The translations under genes were made by a program, and so were the position numbers. Under the pieces are notes generated by a model. That model worked only from the letters and a program-made list of their open reading frames with translations, made no database searches and was not told the DNA's origin. From Exaiptasia diaphana (Eukaryota > Cnidaria > Anthozoa > Actiniaria > Aiptasiidae), in assembly GCF_001417965.1 (NCBI RefSeq), contig NW_018384102.1, forward strand, positions 995,145 to 1,059,144: a DNA stretch of 64,000 nt. The letters are read 5' to 3'. The first letter of the stretch is position 1; each line of letters starts with the position of its first letter. Below, in pieces: positions 12,145 through 27,100 of the stretch.

Positions 12145-15100
12145 CTGAAAGAAGGATATGGTAAAGATTACACAGGGTTCCCAAGCATCCGGGGGCTTTG
12201 TTATTACGACTGCAAAGGCACAATTGAAATTCAAGATTACCTTCAGCCTGTCGTTTGTCAGCCAATGCCTGCCAGTTTTTGCGGTTGTCGACGACACCAT
12301 CGTACATGGGTTTCATCTTTTCTTCAAACTCGTAGAACAACTGATAAAATGAAAAAATAAATTTGTGTTTGATCATAGCAGATTCACTAGCTCTGGTGAA
12401 AGATTGAAATATCAGCTTTTAAGTTACACTTGCTATTGCCGGATTTCAAACCGTGGGGGACTGAGCAAAATCCCCTAATTGGGTAATCATGACGTAAGAC
12501 TTACATAGAAAGAAAGCCCTTGTTGACAAATGCAAAATTCCAAAANTTNATGTAAATCAGTCCAATAGTGAGCGAGTTACAGCCTTTCAAATATTCTAAA
12601 ATTTCCAAAGAAATGTATGGAAAGCCATGAATGTGTCCGGAAAATGGTCAAATTTCGGACACATTTGCGGCTTCCCATACATTTCTTTGCAAATTTTAGA
12701 ATTTTCGAAATCTCGTAACTCGTTCACTATTGAACCGATTGACACCAGATTTTGGAATTTTGCATTTCTCAACAAGGGCTTTCTTTATATGTAAGTCTTA
12801 CCTCGTGAAATCTCGTGATTATCCAATTAGGGGATTTTGCCCAGTCCCCACTCGGNTTGAAATCCGGCAATTACATAATATCTAGAAGACCTTGAGGACG
12901 GTGTTTACCGACGGAAAACTCTCAGATGCATGTGCTAGAGTGATTTTACATCAAATGTGACTAAATGGTAAGTCACTTGTCACTTGGTAGGTTTCACATT
13001 CTATCAACTAGATAGTGTTTCTCCTCTCGATGAAAAATCACTCTTTAGCCAGTGTTACGTAGAATTGTCCGTACGTAATCACAACAACATCCAGCGTCAT
13101 TAACAATAATTTGAGAGCAATACTGAATTTACGTTCCATATCTCTAGATTGCGTCCAAAAGTTTTTTTCAGTTGAGAAAGCGTAAAGGCTGATTTACACG
13201 GTACGATTTGTCGCGCGCGACTTGTAGTATACGATTTTCCTACTACATGTCGTAGGGTTTTAAGCAGTGGTTCAAAACCCTACTACAAGTCGTAGGTTGC
13301 GTACGACTGTTGTAGACAAGTCGTAGGGGCATTTATTACACTGCGCGATTCAAGTCGTATACTACAAGTCGCACGAGATAATCGTGTCGTGTAAATCAGC
13401 CTTAACAGTCCATTACACTAATTCTATCGCATGAACTATCAACTAGCTAGTTAGTAACTTATGATATCACGCCAACGCTGGCCTAAGAATCAGTGTAGTT
13501 ACCTTGTAAATAGGCATACAAATAAAGTCTATGAATCCAACTTGCATCTTTGGTAGTTCGTCTTTTTTTCGACGATCCATCATTGCCTTTTGATAATAAA
13601 GTGATCATGATATATGTACGGATTGTAAGTACATGAACATACAGCCTTTTGCAAAAATTATGAGAATTGTCTAAATATCTGAATATCATAATATCCATAT
13701 CCATATATTGTCCGGAACACGCAGGTTTTCTAGAATAATTCATTGTTGACATTGAGAAAATGTTCAGAACTACGGATAAGTCCGTCGCCAAAAAAAACTA
13801 AACAACAAAGACAAGGGACTAAGGGCATCGCGCAGGATCATGCACTTGATATTATGATATTTAGATATTTCAACAATTCTCATAATTTTTGCAAAAGGCT
13901 GTATAGATATGGATATGATAAGTGATTAGATATATCCATGAACGAATGGATAAATACAGAAATAAACTTGGCGAGAAATTAAACAGAATTCTCTATCTTT
14001 CCACTCAAGCAATATATTCTACTTACAATTGGCTCCGAGTGAAGTTGCTCTCTTTCTATATCACCCTGTTCAAAAAACTCTCCAGCGACGAGCTCCGCTG
14101 TCTAAAAGATATTGCAGTGCATTTTAATGTTCAATCAATTTTATGTGATAAAGTATACAACGGAATTGTTTATAGATGAAATAAAGATTTTTTTTCAATA
14201 AACGTATAGAGTGTCTCTATAACTTCAGTGCTTTGTACAAAGATAAATTTTGTACAAATTGACGAAGTGAGAATAAGCGCAAGTAGCGGCTTTTACTATT
14301 GCAGCCAACGTTTCTCCTTACATCCGAGGGTGTCAAAACTTATGAAATGCGAGAAGAATGATGCATCCATGGGCGTGTTGCAAAATACAATAGAGGTGGC
14401 TTCACTGAGAGATATTGGGGATATCGATAGCGTGGGACAATTAAGTGTGCAACATGTATTCGATTAGCCACGACTTCACATGTTTCGACTTTTATGCGGT
14501 CCTTCATGTCTCTGATATTATTTACAGCGCTTCCTTTGGACTATATATACAGCTTAACAATCGCGAGGCGTAGGCGAGTTCAATCATTTTAACGGTCATG
14601 CCATAGCATGCACTTACCGATTCTTGTATATACCAAGGCTTTGTAATAGCTGCTACATCACACACAGTCATCATCATTGCTCGTAAAAGCTCTTTCTTGG
14701 AATCACTGCTCCAGTCCGCGTCATGTTCGACCACTGCTTTCTCAAAATTACCACGCTTTCTGTTTCACACACACACAAAATCAAGGACGTTTAAAACTAT
14801 CCTAGAAGAGCTAAAAAACGATGGAATACTAGCTGTTACTTACTGGAAATAGAGAGCCAGGTCAGTTGAGAGGATAGCATGCTCAAGAAGCTTGATTACA
14901 CGGCGATAATCGTCAGATGATAACTCTGAAAATATGTTATTACCCTAGAGAAGGCAAAAGACACTCTACCTTAGATCATTAGGGATCTAGAATTACCAGG
15001 AATGTTCAATTACATTTTTTACTTATATATTGTGTATTGTCATATGATAAGATTATAGATATGAGATGTATTTCGTATATCAATTTGTAATAACTTTGAT

Positions 15101-18100
15101 ATTTCAAATGTATAAAAATGAAGATTGGGGGATATGCTGTATACCCAACACTGTTTTTAATAATTTCAAGGAGTTTGAATCACTCCATCAGTACAGCTAA
15201 CGTTACTCTATCTGGTGGAGTAACTTGAAAGAGGGTTAATTCTACTCTACAATGCAAGTGTTTTTTTTCTCCAGATGTTTTTAAAAATCAATTCGGAAAG
15301 AGAGTGAAAATTATTACTCCAAAAGGGGTTCAAAATTGCTCTTAGAAGACGAGTTAAAATTACAACTCCAGTGCAGTTAAAATTGGTGGGCTTAAATCTA
15401 CTCTAGAAAAGTAGTTATCTGGTATATCAGCTCCTTGAAGATAACACTTCATTTGCATACTAATACACAGTCATACAATTCATTAGTTTTAGCAGTAGCG
15501 TACCTCACTGTTAAGAATCATGATACAATGGTCAAAATGGTGATGTTCCATTGTCGATGTGCCATATAACTGAGCCAAAGCTGACTCGGTCCTAAAATAG
15601 CACATCACAACACTAGTTAGCAATGAAATATTTAAAAAAGAAAGCGCGCAAATGGATTGCATAGGCTCACGGTAGTACGAATGGGATGAAGAAGAAGGTT
15701 TTTTTAAAAAAAATCACAGTAATGAAACATTGATCAATCCCTTTTTTCTCTGGCCGCTACATTTTTCTGCACATTGATCGTGTCATTTACTGGCCCAATA
15801 TTAAGCGCCCTTGGACCCATCAAGGGGCGCAAGAAACAGCGGGGATGCGCTTCAGGTTTGCAACAACACCAACGACAATGAGAAAAACAGCAACAACATC
15901 AACAACAATAACAATAATAACAACAACAACAGCAACAATAATAACAACAGCAACAGCAACAACAACAACACTAAAAACAAAAAAATGGTGTGATGGAAGT
16001 TAGGCAAACGTCTTGCGGAATATATAGAGTTTTATTGAATTCGAAAGGAAAATCAAGAAAAGTCGACTTACTTGGATTGAAAGGCGTTGTTTGTTCCTCG
16101 ATGATCAAGATCATGACAGAGACATGCAACAAGGAGAGCAAAACACTCGATTTCCGTGAAATATTTTATTAAATCGCCAGTCTGATGAACAAAAAAGCAC
16201 ATAAGAAAATAGTTGTCAATAATACGACCGCCATCTTGAATTATATTATGGGGTGTTTAGGTGGCTGAAGCACACCTCATATTACAATATTATTATTGAC
16301 TCACCGTTAAAATAGTAAACATGCTCTGTGCTACATTGAAGGCGTGTCTCCAGTTGTGGTAAGTGACAGGTCGATAATTCTTCTTAACACTAAGCAGCCA
16401 CCGAAAAAGAGTCTGTAAAAGAATTCAGCATAAATGAAAACTTCGCATTAAAACTATGCTAGGCGTATCTAAGTGCATCGTTTCCTTTGAGCATTTCAAC
16501 AATCTGATTGAAGAACAGATACTATGGAGTTTCGGGAGAAGTATTGAAGAGATGAGCCACCTCATTCCTGCTAGGATCTTCTAGACCGCCCAGCTCCGCG
16601 AACTAGTAACGACTCGACTGCTCTATTTTCGCATGGTGACAGTGATGATGCTATCCAACAGTGCAACATGCTGACTGGATTTTGAAGTCTTTTATACAAT
16701 CAATGAAACATGTGACATTCACGAGGGGAACAAGAAAACATTACTGCATTTTTATATACTTTCCTTTATGAATCCTAACTTAAATCTCATCGATTTTTTA
16801 GTGGAAATTACCATTGAATAATGGACAGTTTGTTTACCTCAGATTTGATGTGAAAAATTTCCAAAATATCGAGCTCCATAAACATTCTAACAGACGCAAG
16901 TAGAGTTTCATCATCGGTCAGCTTCATGTCGTCAAATTCAAACGTATAGATTTCATATTCCTTTGCAGTTCTTATTTTCTGACTCTGAATATTAAAACGG
17001 AGAAATCTAATGTAAGAATATAACACTAGTACCACAAAAGCAGCACAAGAGACTTCTTCATAGCCCTCTTTGCCATCATGAAAGGTAACGTACACAGAAA
17101 GTGAAACGACCAGTGCTGAATGTGCAATCATTAAAACTTTTTATATTCATACGAATCAATTATGTCTATCTTAACTGTCGTCTCACTTCGATGTAAAGGC
17201 ACGATAACATTTTATGGTGGCTCAGAGAAGTGAAAAGGTCCCTAGAAATTCCTCATTTAAATGGCACTTGTTGCATGGCGTGCGGTTCGTTGCTTCTACT
17301 GCTGTTTTGTTTCAAATAGACAAGTTATCATCATGATCATGATTTGTCATCCTTATTGCTATAATCCTCGTCGATATTAATCATTATCATTATCACAATT
17401 ATAATCATATCTCACCGTAATTCTCGACACTTCGTTCGGCTGTGCAGTAGCGTGGTAAGACAAAACCTCCATTGCTACTGACTGTTTAGCGAGAAGTTTA
17501 CAGGCCTGCTCGTACAACATTGTGTTATGAATTCCTAGGCCACAGAAGATTGCAAACGCCTGCAAAAATACCAGACAGGCAACGGTAAGTTCGATTCAGA
17601 TACAGGGTAAAACATTGTTTGGCAAGAAACTTTCTCTCACTCAAAAGTACCTTGCCTTCTCGGAAAGGGAAGACTGAAGAATGTAACATTCACAAGTTAA
17701 GACAGTTAAGAATGATCATTTTTTTGGTAAAATTGGTCCGGTTTTCTGGGATAACAGGCAAAGTAGAGATGATTTTCCTAATAAATGTTATTCCGGTTGA
17801 AACCGGACCAAGCGGACTAGTGACTACTGCCCTGGTTCGGTCATGTTGTCTGTTTGTGATTGGTGGTGACATTACCTCAAATAAGCTTTCATCAGAATCA
17901 TAAAAAGGTTTGCCATCGACTTTATTTAACAACTGTGCAACACCTGTAAATCAGTGAATTGCGCATAAATATGTGAGTGATAGCTATTCGGGTATAGTCG
18001 ACTCCCTCTGACATGCAAATTAGATGGCATCATTTTGCTGTAATTACTGGATTACTTATCATTATTATATTAAATTAGCATTTGTTTTCATTTTAGATAT

Positions 18101-21100
18101 TATTAGTCCATAATGCTAAGCTATATAAACAGTTATTTAAAACAGTTATTTATCTGTGAAAATATGGATACCACATACTTACCAACAATTCTTTGCTCTC
18201 TATCAAAGATTGGCATACATAAAATAGACCTCGTCTTGAAGCCGCACTCTCTGTCGGCCTGAAAATGATTTAACTTGCAATCAAACAAACATATATCTGT
18301 ATGATTTAATCCAAAAATCTTTTTAAGCAGGGCTTTTTGCATTCATCAAGGTAGTGGACAACTTGCAACGTGATGAAAAAAAATTATGCTTAACGACAGT
18401 ATCATTCAATGACAGTTAATTTGCAAAACAACCACAGCTAGCTACTCTATGGCTGATTGTTTATGAAGTCAAGTCTAAAACTAGCTAATCAGATTTGATA
18501 CCAAGTAAACATAATTGATAAAACTTTGAATGAAGAAGTGTCGATCTCAAACTTACCTCTGGATTGAACCGACTATCGGCGTAAGCATCTGGAATATTGA
18601 GAGCCTTAAAAGAAAAAAAGGCATTGTCATTCTAAATTAGTCTCTATCTCCGCCGTGGCAACTTTTTCTTTTCCTTTGGCGTCGTGTCCAGTCCTGTGTT
18701 GTTTCCACAGGGAGTCCAAAGATGGAAAAAGCGACAATTTGCATGCAGAGAACGCTAATAGGCACTCGCACTTTTCAAAGTCCCTTAAATATCTCCTTAA
18801 AAAGCGGTTTTACATTTTCTTTTTAGAAAAGGCACAAATAATTCTATTTTCGCTTAGAAAAAGCCAAAAAAGTTTAGGAGAATTGTTTTAGTGGACATTA
18901 AAAANTGCGAGGACTACAACTACCATCATCCTTTGCTAAACAAAATGGCGTCGCTACACATTGCCTATAATGATGGATGGCGGATGGACGATGTGTGAAG
19001 CATTTACCTGTCCTGTTGTTGCGACTAATGCAGCTATCCCACTGTTCATTGACCAGTGAGTATTTGCCGATCTGCAATGGAAACGATGAATTAGAAATTA
19101 CAAACACATTTTTGCAAAATATTATGAACAATGATATTTTTATTTGAGTATATTTACTTATTAGCAGCGCCTTCTTCGGCTCCAAGGTGAAGATCAAAAG
19201 CTTTTGAAAATACGATTCCCTGCAACAAGAACAAGGACGTATTTATGAAAATTAAGCCATAAAGCATTATCTCAACGTGTTTGCTGATGTGTCAATATGA
19301 AAATTAAATACTAAGATTTTCCATTGGTTAGCCATTTCGGTCTGAGAGCCTGAGGATCCCTACCTTATTGTTTTTCACCGAAGCTTCATCAATTAGAAAA
19401 ACCATGCATCTTTCACAGTTTAGAAGTTCCTGCGCTTCCTCCATGATGTTATGTACACATTGGTCGAGATTTGACTGTTCTTCAAATATTCCTTTAGCGA
19501 GTTGAAGAAGCACCTAAAAGATCAGACAGTCCGCCATGTAGTCACAGTTCAGTGGTCCTGTCCACCATTAATTATATCATACCGAGAGGTATGGACACAA
19601 ATTCATATTATTTTTCACGGATTTATAAGGTCTCTTGTGATTATTGGAATAAAACAATGCTCATTGCCTTCCTCGTTCTTAAATTCTATGGTTTTCTTTT
19701 ATTCAACATGTAGCTAGTGAACCGATCGGATAAAATCTTGAAAAGCCGTGAAAGGCTACCAACAAATTCAGTATATATTCATTTTCAAAAACTAGTATAG
19801 TTGCCAACAAGTTGAAAAAAATCGTTGGCCTTGATTTTCTACAAATGTTCTGTGAATTTTGCCATTCAAAAATTTCCCTAACGATGACTTCTTCACAAGA
19901 AATGTCCTCGCCAGTTTTGCCGACGTCAGCCTTTTTATAAAACCGAAGCTCTATGCTACATGTCTATTCTTCAAGGCAAACAGAGAGGATGCCGGGACTA
20001 CCATGTCACGTGACCTACCTGGTTTCTTTTGTATTCTTGTACAGAAATCTCGAAAAGTTGAGCATTGGTGATACCGATGCCGCAAAATGTTAAGTAATTC
20101 CTAAACACCTAAGGAATGGAAAAAAGAAGAAGAATTAGTTTTTAATGCATTGTAAAAACATGTTTTCTAATAAAAATGTAAATACCTCCTCGTCCTTCTC
20201 CGTAAAATGATGGGTTTTAGACTTTTTGTTGATAATTTGAGCAACTCCGACGACCTAAAACATGAAATAGAGCGATTACAAAATACCTATTCGATTAAAA
20301 AAAATTAATCTTTTACGTCGCAAATATGTATTTCCAACTCTGGGAGGCCGATTCAGGACAGGATTTCCTTGACAGATTTGGACACCCTCTGAACTAAAGT
20401 CTGGTTCGGCCTCTGTTGAGTTTTCTGACGAGACATCGTTCTGTTTATATGCAATAAGTATTTCTTTACCTCTCCGTCATGACTCTTTATCGGCATGCAT
20501 AAGATACTGTGAGTTTTGTAACCAGTTGCTTTGTCGATCTCACGATTGAAGCGAGGATCCTGTAAACAACACAGAAACATATACAAGAAATATGAAGAAT
20601 TCATCCTGATAATGATTATGATGATTATTATGATTATTATGATTTAAGTTAGCAAAGTCTGTCACATGACACCAGCCGTGTATTGTTGTTATCACCATTT
20701 CACTGACACACTTGGAGAAGAAAGGGAACTTTGAATGTAAGATTAATTGCTTAATTGCAATCTAACATTATTTCCTTTCACCCTTCCCATCTGTTTTTGG
20801 ATGATTTTGCCGGATAGAAATTAACATGCTTACTGCCAAAATTACACGTGGGAAGGAGGGCCTGGGGTGAGCATTCTTGTCATATATTAAAACAGAAACA
20901 TCCACTTAATGGTCCAAAGGCTTTTGAAAATATTTTATTTATCATAAAAATAGAGTCTTAAGATTATGTAAGTAATAATAAATCAATAATATTAAAACAT
21001 ACGAAAACGTCTTAAAAGTGTGAATAAAATTAATGAAATGCCACCAAATAAAACACACATCGAATTTTCATGAACTAACATAAAAAAGGTTGAAAAACGA

Positions 21101-24100
21101 GGACAGTTTTTGGTACGTTTACTCTTTTGTTTTGTAAAGTGAAAACAATTTTAGTTAGACCTACTATACATAGCCGCGACATCTTATCTTAGCGAGCGAG
21201 ACTTATGCTACAATAGTAGAAGTCATATTAGACTGTGGTCAATATTCCATGACATATAGCATAGTAATTTAATTCAGGTTGAGAATTTTAAGCCTTTTAA
21301 AGCAGCAGATGTTTTGTCGCTTTTTTGAGAAAAGTGGGTGGATTTCAATTTGTGATCAAATTATTAGTACTTTGTCGTTTGGAAGATTGTACAAGTGAAA
21401 CAATTGAGAGGACTGCCAATATTGCCTAACAATAAAACACCTGGATGAAACGTTGAACTTCACTGCGTCGAATTTAGATTGGGCCAAATAACTTATGTTT
21501 GTAAGGCCAGGTCAGATGCCATACTTAATATGTCTACCAAGAAAGAAAAAAAAACACCCTCAATTTATTAATAGCTGGAGCCTAAGGCAAAAAGTCGTGT
21601 TTGATAATCGAGTATTCAGACGTGGGCCATTCATTCAAAGAAATTAATACGACTGAAGTCAAGACGTGCGTTGCCCCAGGTTTCAAGCCATGGTGCAGTT
21701 TTTTTTCCTTTTTTTTTAACTTTTTGATTATTTTATTTATCGTTCAGTCTTTTTATTCTTTTTTTAATTCTTTTGTTTTTTTCACTTTTTTGGTTTGTTT
21801 ACAGAGAAACTCCTACACCGTTCAATTTGTATGATTGTTTATCGTTTGACTTAAGTGAAAATAACACTAAAACTATATTCGTTTCATGACTAAAAGCGTG
21901 GATTCCGCCCCAGCTCTTTTACGATAATCGGCTTAAAGTATAGCTGAAAACCTGGCACGCACCTAGTACTCAGATTCAATAAGCTAGGCAAGTAGAACAA
22001 CACGAACTGTCATAAGTTGTGATATTAAGATGAAACATATCTGTTTCTAGAATATATATCATTAGAAATGTGTGTGTAATATGTAGAATGATGTGTATTC
22101 TTGGGTCAAAAAATTGTAATCATTGTTTTCAAACAGATAATGTACACACTTTCTAATGATGATAAGCTAGAGTTTTGAGAGTTTAATCATAGATCGAGTA
22201 TTAGAAAGAGAATACTTGGAATTACTACTTCGACAATATGGCTGTGGACCACTTGGACAATATGGCGGCCATTATGTGCCCTTATGCCAGGGAGCATATT
22301 CAAAAAGTTGTTTTACGTGGAGTTTGGTGTTAATTAACGTTCAATTCATCCCAACCCAATTTTTTTAAAGGATTTTCACGAGGAACATGAAGTCATGGCC
22401 ACACAAAATTGTCTTACAATTTTTTTTTTTTTACTTTGGCATGGACTCACCGCATTACATTGCGGTTTAAGAACGTTTTCCTTCACAGAAATTTCAGGCT
22501 AACAGTTTTGGAATATTTTTTTATTTTCATCCCTGTTTTTAATATTCATTTCTTGATACCATTTCTTGCTAATTGAATGAAAGTCAATGTCATTGAAAAA
22601 CTGAAAAGAAAATCGATATTTTTATTACCTTATGCAGACAATTCGGTAGTTGCCGCCGTATTGTATGTCAAGTGATCTATTTTGATAGGACATAAATTTG
22701 GTATATACAGCTTTTTACCTGGCGCTGATCAACATTCAAATTAGAAATTTTTTTAAAGATATTAATTAAAAAGATTTTTAGAGAAACAAATATATACAAC
22801 CTAATATTTTTCAAGAGAATTCGGCCATTTGAATCAAAATATTCCGCGTCCAGTGGAAAACAAAAATGCCGGCTTTTAAAGATTGTATTGTCTATTTTAT
22901 TATTTTTTCATTTCTATTTTATTTTTTTTTTCTCAAAAAAAGGGTTTTTGGGAAATTGAAAGCTTAATTCAGACAAAATGATATATCAGTTTCCTCCGAA
23001 CAAAACCACGCCGCTAGAAACAAGTTTTATAATGAATGCAATACTCTTAGAAGGGAAATGTGTTCTATAGGTATAACTGTAGCTATTTATTGTTGATATG
23101 TAATGAGCTTTGTAAATCTAGTGGATTAACAACAGTTCTAATTTTTGGGCGACTATTTTGTAATGCATAGATTTCATATACATATGAAAACCAGAATAAT
23201 TAATTAAATTAATCTTGAAAAAGGAGATAAATCGGAAAACATGAAAATTCACACAAAAGAAAAGATGGAATAATGTGAAGCACCAATTTTGGTTATTCCG
23301 CCCAAATGTTTTGTAGTTTCATTCTGGTTTAATTTCATGCTAATTTCATCGCCTTCTTAATTTTTTCGCACTTCCTGTTTTTTCATGTTTACGGAATTAG
23401 TGCTTTATAAAATCGTCGCCGGAATTGTTGATTTTCCTTTCCTTGTTAAATTAACTAAATTCTGGATATGTATAAAAGGACAATTCTAAACTTCTAAATT
23501 AAATTTTCCATTGAAGTTTTTGGAGCTGGTACAATTACTCTAAAATTACTCTAAAACAAGGAAACCTCTCTAGTGTGAACGCCTAAAGAACGACCAACAA
23601 TGTATTTCGTCGTTTCTTTGAGTACACTATCCGTAGTATTCAACGTTTTCTTGAATAACTGAAAATTTACAAAGCTGTTTTGCCTTAACAATATAGCCAG
23701 GAAAATGCCCTTCCGGACAACAATTGAACCAACCAATCAAGCTTTGCCTAAATATTTTAACCTTGTTTAGATTGATTTATTTGGTTGTCTTATGAATACA
23801 AGGCCTTTTGAGATATTTTCCAATCTTTCTACTTTTACTCCAGTAAACCTATTTGACTGTGTTATATCTTTTTTATTTTCATCTTTCCCATCGAATGGAT
23901 GTTTATATGATTGTATATTTATCTATGTTTTACGATTGGTATGTTTTGGCTACTTTTCTTCTTTTAATTATTGCTTTTTAATCAAACCCATTTTTTTTTC
24001 TTGTCGCGATCAGTGTTTTTTTCCTGTAGAAAAAAGTTGTGGTCATTTCTTAATAACATCAGCCAAAACTAGGCCTGTCTGAGGATATTGGGAGCCATTA

Positions 24101-27100
24101 ATTACAAGCTGCAATCAGCTTTGGAGTCTTTCTATAGTATTGAATGGTATTTTTGACTCATAAATTAAGTTAGCTGGCTTAAAGACGATCGACTACATTA
24201 GACAATCGCTTTTGTTTTAGAAAGTGATGAGTTTAGAAGAGAAAAAAGCAAATTAACACTTCCTATTTATTTCATTTCGGAACTATCAGTCAATTAGATT
24301 TTATTAAATTGATCTATGACTGCGTTTTTGTGCGGTTAGGAAACAATTATGAGCGGATTGTCGTGGCTTATTGGTGAGATGAAGTTAAGAGCACCTATAG
24401 GTGTTCACATCAAAACACAAATTAACGTCTCATGTAACCTTTACAAAGCTGTGCTTCGTCAACGAAAAATGTTTTAGTATAAATGAAATAGAGCACGCTT
24501 TTGGGACAAGTTTGAGCGCACTTAAGAGGAATCTATATTTTAAAGAAAAAGCGATTCCAGATCACTTCAAAAACCATCTTTTTATCTTCACATCGTCTAA
24601 AACCACCGATTTGCATCACGCCTTAAAGATAACAATATAACCTTTTCATCGATTGCGGTAATTTTTGTGTTTCGTCGGCATTTTTTTAGTGGATTAAGGA
24701 ATATTGGACAGATATATTTTCACGAAATCATTTTAAACTGTTAATTTGGACCAACAAAAAGATATGAAAAACAACTATTTAAACTCAAGAATATTGAAAT
24801 AAAAAAAGCCTATATATGTATTGCAAACAAGAAAAATTAAGTTGTTTTGTGTATAATATGTGTGATGACTTTTTTTAATTTTTATTTTTTATTAATCAAT
24901 TATTTTTTGATAAGTTTAATGCTATCCATACATTTAAAGTGTTAAGCTAGTTTATTTATAATTATTAGTTTTATAGAACTATATTAGTTATGTTTATTAT
25001 GTATAGTCCAATCAGGTTTGCCCTCGATTTTGGTCACATGCATGCATGATCGATCTTTTGTACGTTCACGTTATTTTATTTATCAATGTTCCGCCGATGT
25101 TTTATTCATCACTGCAAGGCTGCATAATGTTTGTCGACACGACAACCACAACAATAACAACAATGACCTCCATTGCATGTTCTTTGGGTTACAATTGATA
25201 ACAGAAATACGCAAACAATCCAATTTTTTTATTAAAAACGTATTGTCATTCATAGGCCTAGAATGCGAATTTTAAATGTACGCAGGTGTACTTTATGGCA
25301 GGCTTTGTGTATACAACCCCATAGACATGCTTTCTATGTTTTTTTATAATAATAAACATTAAGATGCGCATATCTAGATTAATATAGAGAACACTACGCA
25401 AGCTCCTTAGAATATTACTATATTACATCGAATTTTGACTCTTTGACACCTTTTAGAATTTTTCTCATTTATCTGCTATTGGTCAAAATAATCATCAGTA
25501 TTGACGATTCACAAGTCAGATAAAATATTCACGTCAGTCCTTCAATGGATTTTTAAACGGCTCTCCAGTGGTTCTGTGTTTTTATTTACTATGCCTCGGA
25601 GGTCTACCGCTCATATTTTATCTATAACTTTTACATTTTCGTTATTATATTGAACTCCTCATAACAAATAAGCGATCATACTGTAATCAAATCCCACGAG
25701 AAACTCATTCGATGTTTCTATAGAAACAGTACTCTAACATAAGGTGCCCAATCAGTCAGAAAGGATTCATTTACGATTAAAACAAATTATCGTCTTGTCT
25801 TATTAAAAGACTGAACAAATCTATCGATAGAATCTTTGATCTTTACCGTGATATACGAAAATTTAGCCATAACACGCTTATTTTGACTTATCGATTTTTT
25901 CATACATTTCCTTTAATTTTTATATTCATTTTTTCGTGGGAAGTTTATGTAAAAATCCTTATTTTCTCATTATGACAGCTGCTGATACGTACTTGCTTGT
26001 TTTGTTTTCTAGCTAATGTCGTTGTCATTTTAACTCCTAAACCTTAAAGCTTATAATCTACCCGTAACAACATTTGTATGAGGGTGAATAAAATTATCAA
26101 GATACATTGTTCTTTATTTTATTCCTCTCCCGACTTAGAGTCGCATTATTTTTTAGCCGTTTTAGTTTTAGCAGCCATTTTCGATACCTTAACAAAAACC
26201 CTTGGAGTAATCTTTATTTCTTTGTTTGATGTAATCCCGGGTTTATTTTGCCTTTTTATTTTGAACCGTATACCATTAGGGATTAACCAAAACACTAATA
26301 AGTTCAAATAAATCGACTAGAATCTATTTATTGTGAGCTTTTACGTGGATGTTTTCGTGAGAACTGCGAGAAGCCGGAAAGATTACGAAATAAAGACGCG
26401 AAAACACCGAGGTTTAAAAACAAATCGAAGGAGTATACGAAAACGTTACGGAAAATTCGGCTACACTGTTGCCAAGGTTACTATACCATAGTCGAATAAA
26501 AGAATAGTACTAGGGGTCCTTTGTGTTAATAATTGTGTAGAATACTCGCTATTGATATAATTTGAGTGCTTAATTTCTATAAGGATGAGATTTTTTTTCG
26601 TAAACCAACATACTTCCGATTGTGAATCCATTCTTAGTGGAGTGAATACTAGGCCCTATATCGAACAGGGAAAACCCGGAGTGGAATTTTGTTTCCTTCA
26701 CACATACATGAACATAGCTCGCATCGGATCACTAAGCAATGTGCAACTACTATACATCCAAACAACATCGAAGTGTATTAATTGCGACCTTAAAATGTTA
26801 CATTCACAGTATGAACAACATATTTCTAGAACAACAGGCTTTTGTTTTTACAGCAGCTGGTATCTTAGTCACTGGTTTCACTTACCGAGTAAGCATCTTT
26901 GATATTAATGGCTTCACCAGATTCTGCTGCTGCTCCAGCTATTCCAACTCCGAAAGGAACAGAAATTTCATCTTCTTCGGATCGAAGTGATTCCTCTAGT
27001 GTTGATTTTGATGTGACATCAAACAGTTTCGATACTAGCTCCCTGTGTTCTTTTTTACCTCGAACAAGAAAGAGTGAGCAGCGGTCGGCTTTTGTCAAAA

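Noticed and set aside
15811-15993. Asparagine-rich plus-strand protein
   Set aside because: Product of the (AAC/AAT)n microsatellite inside a PDE6-like intron.
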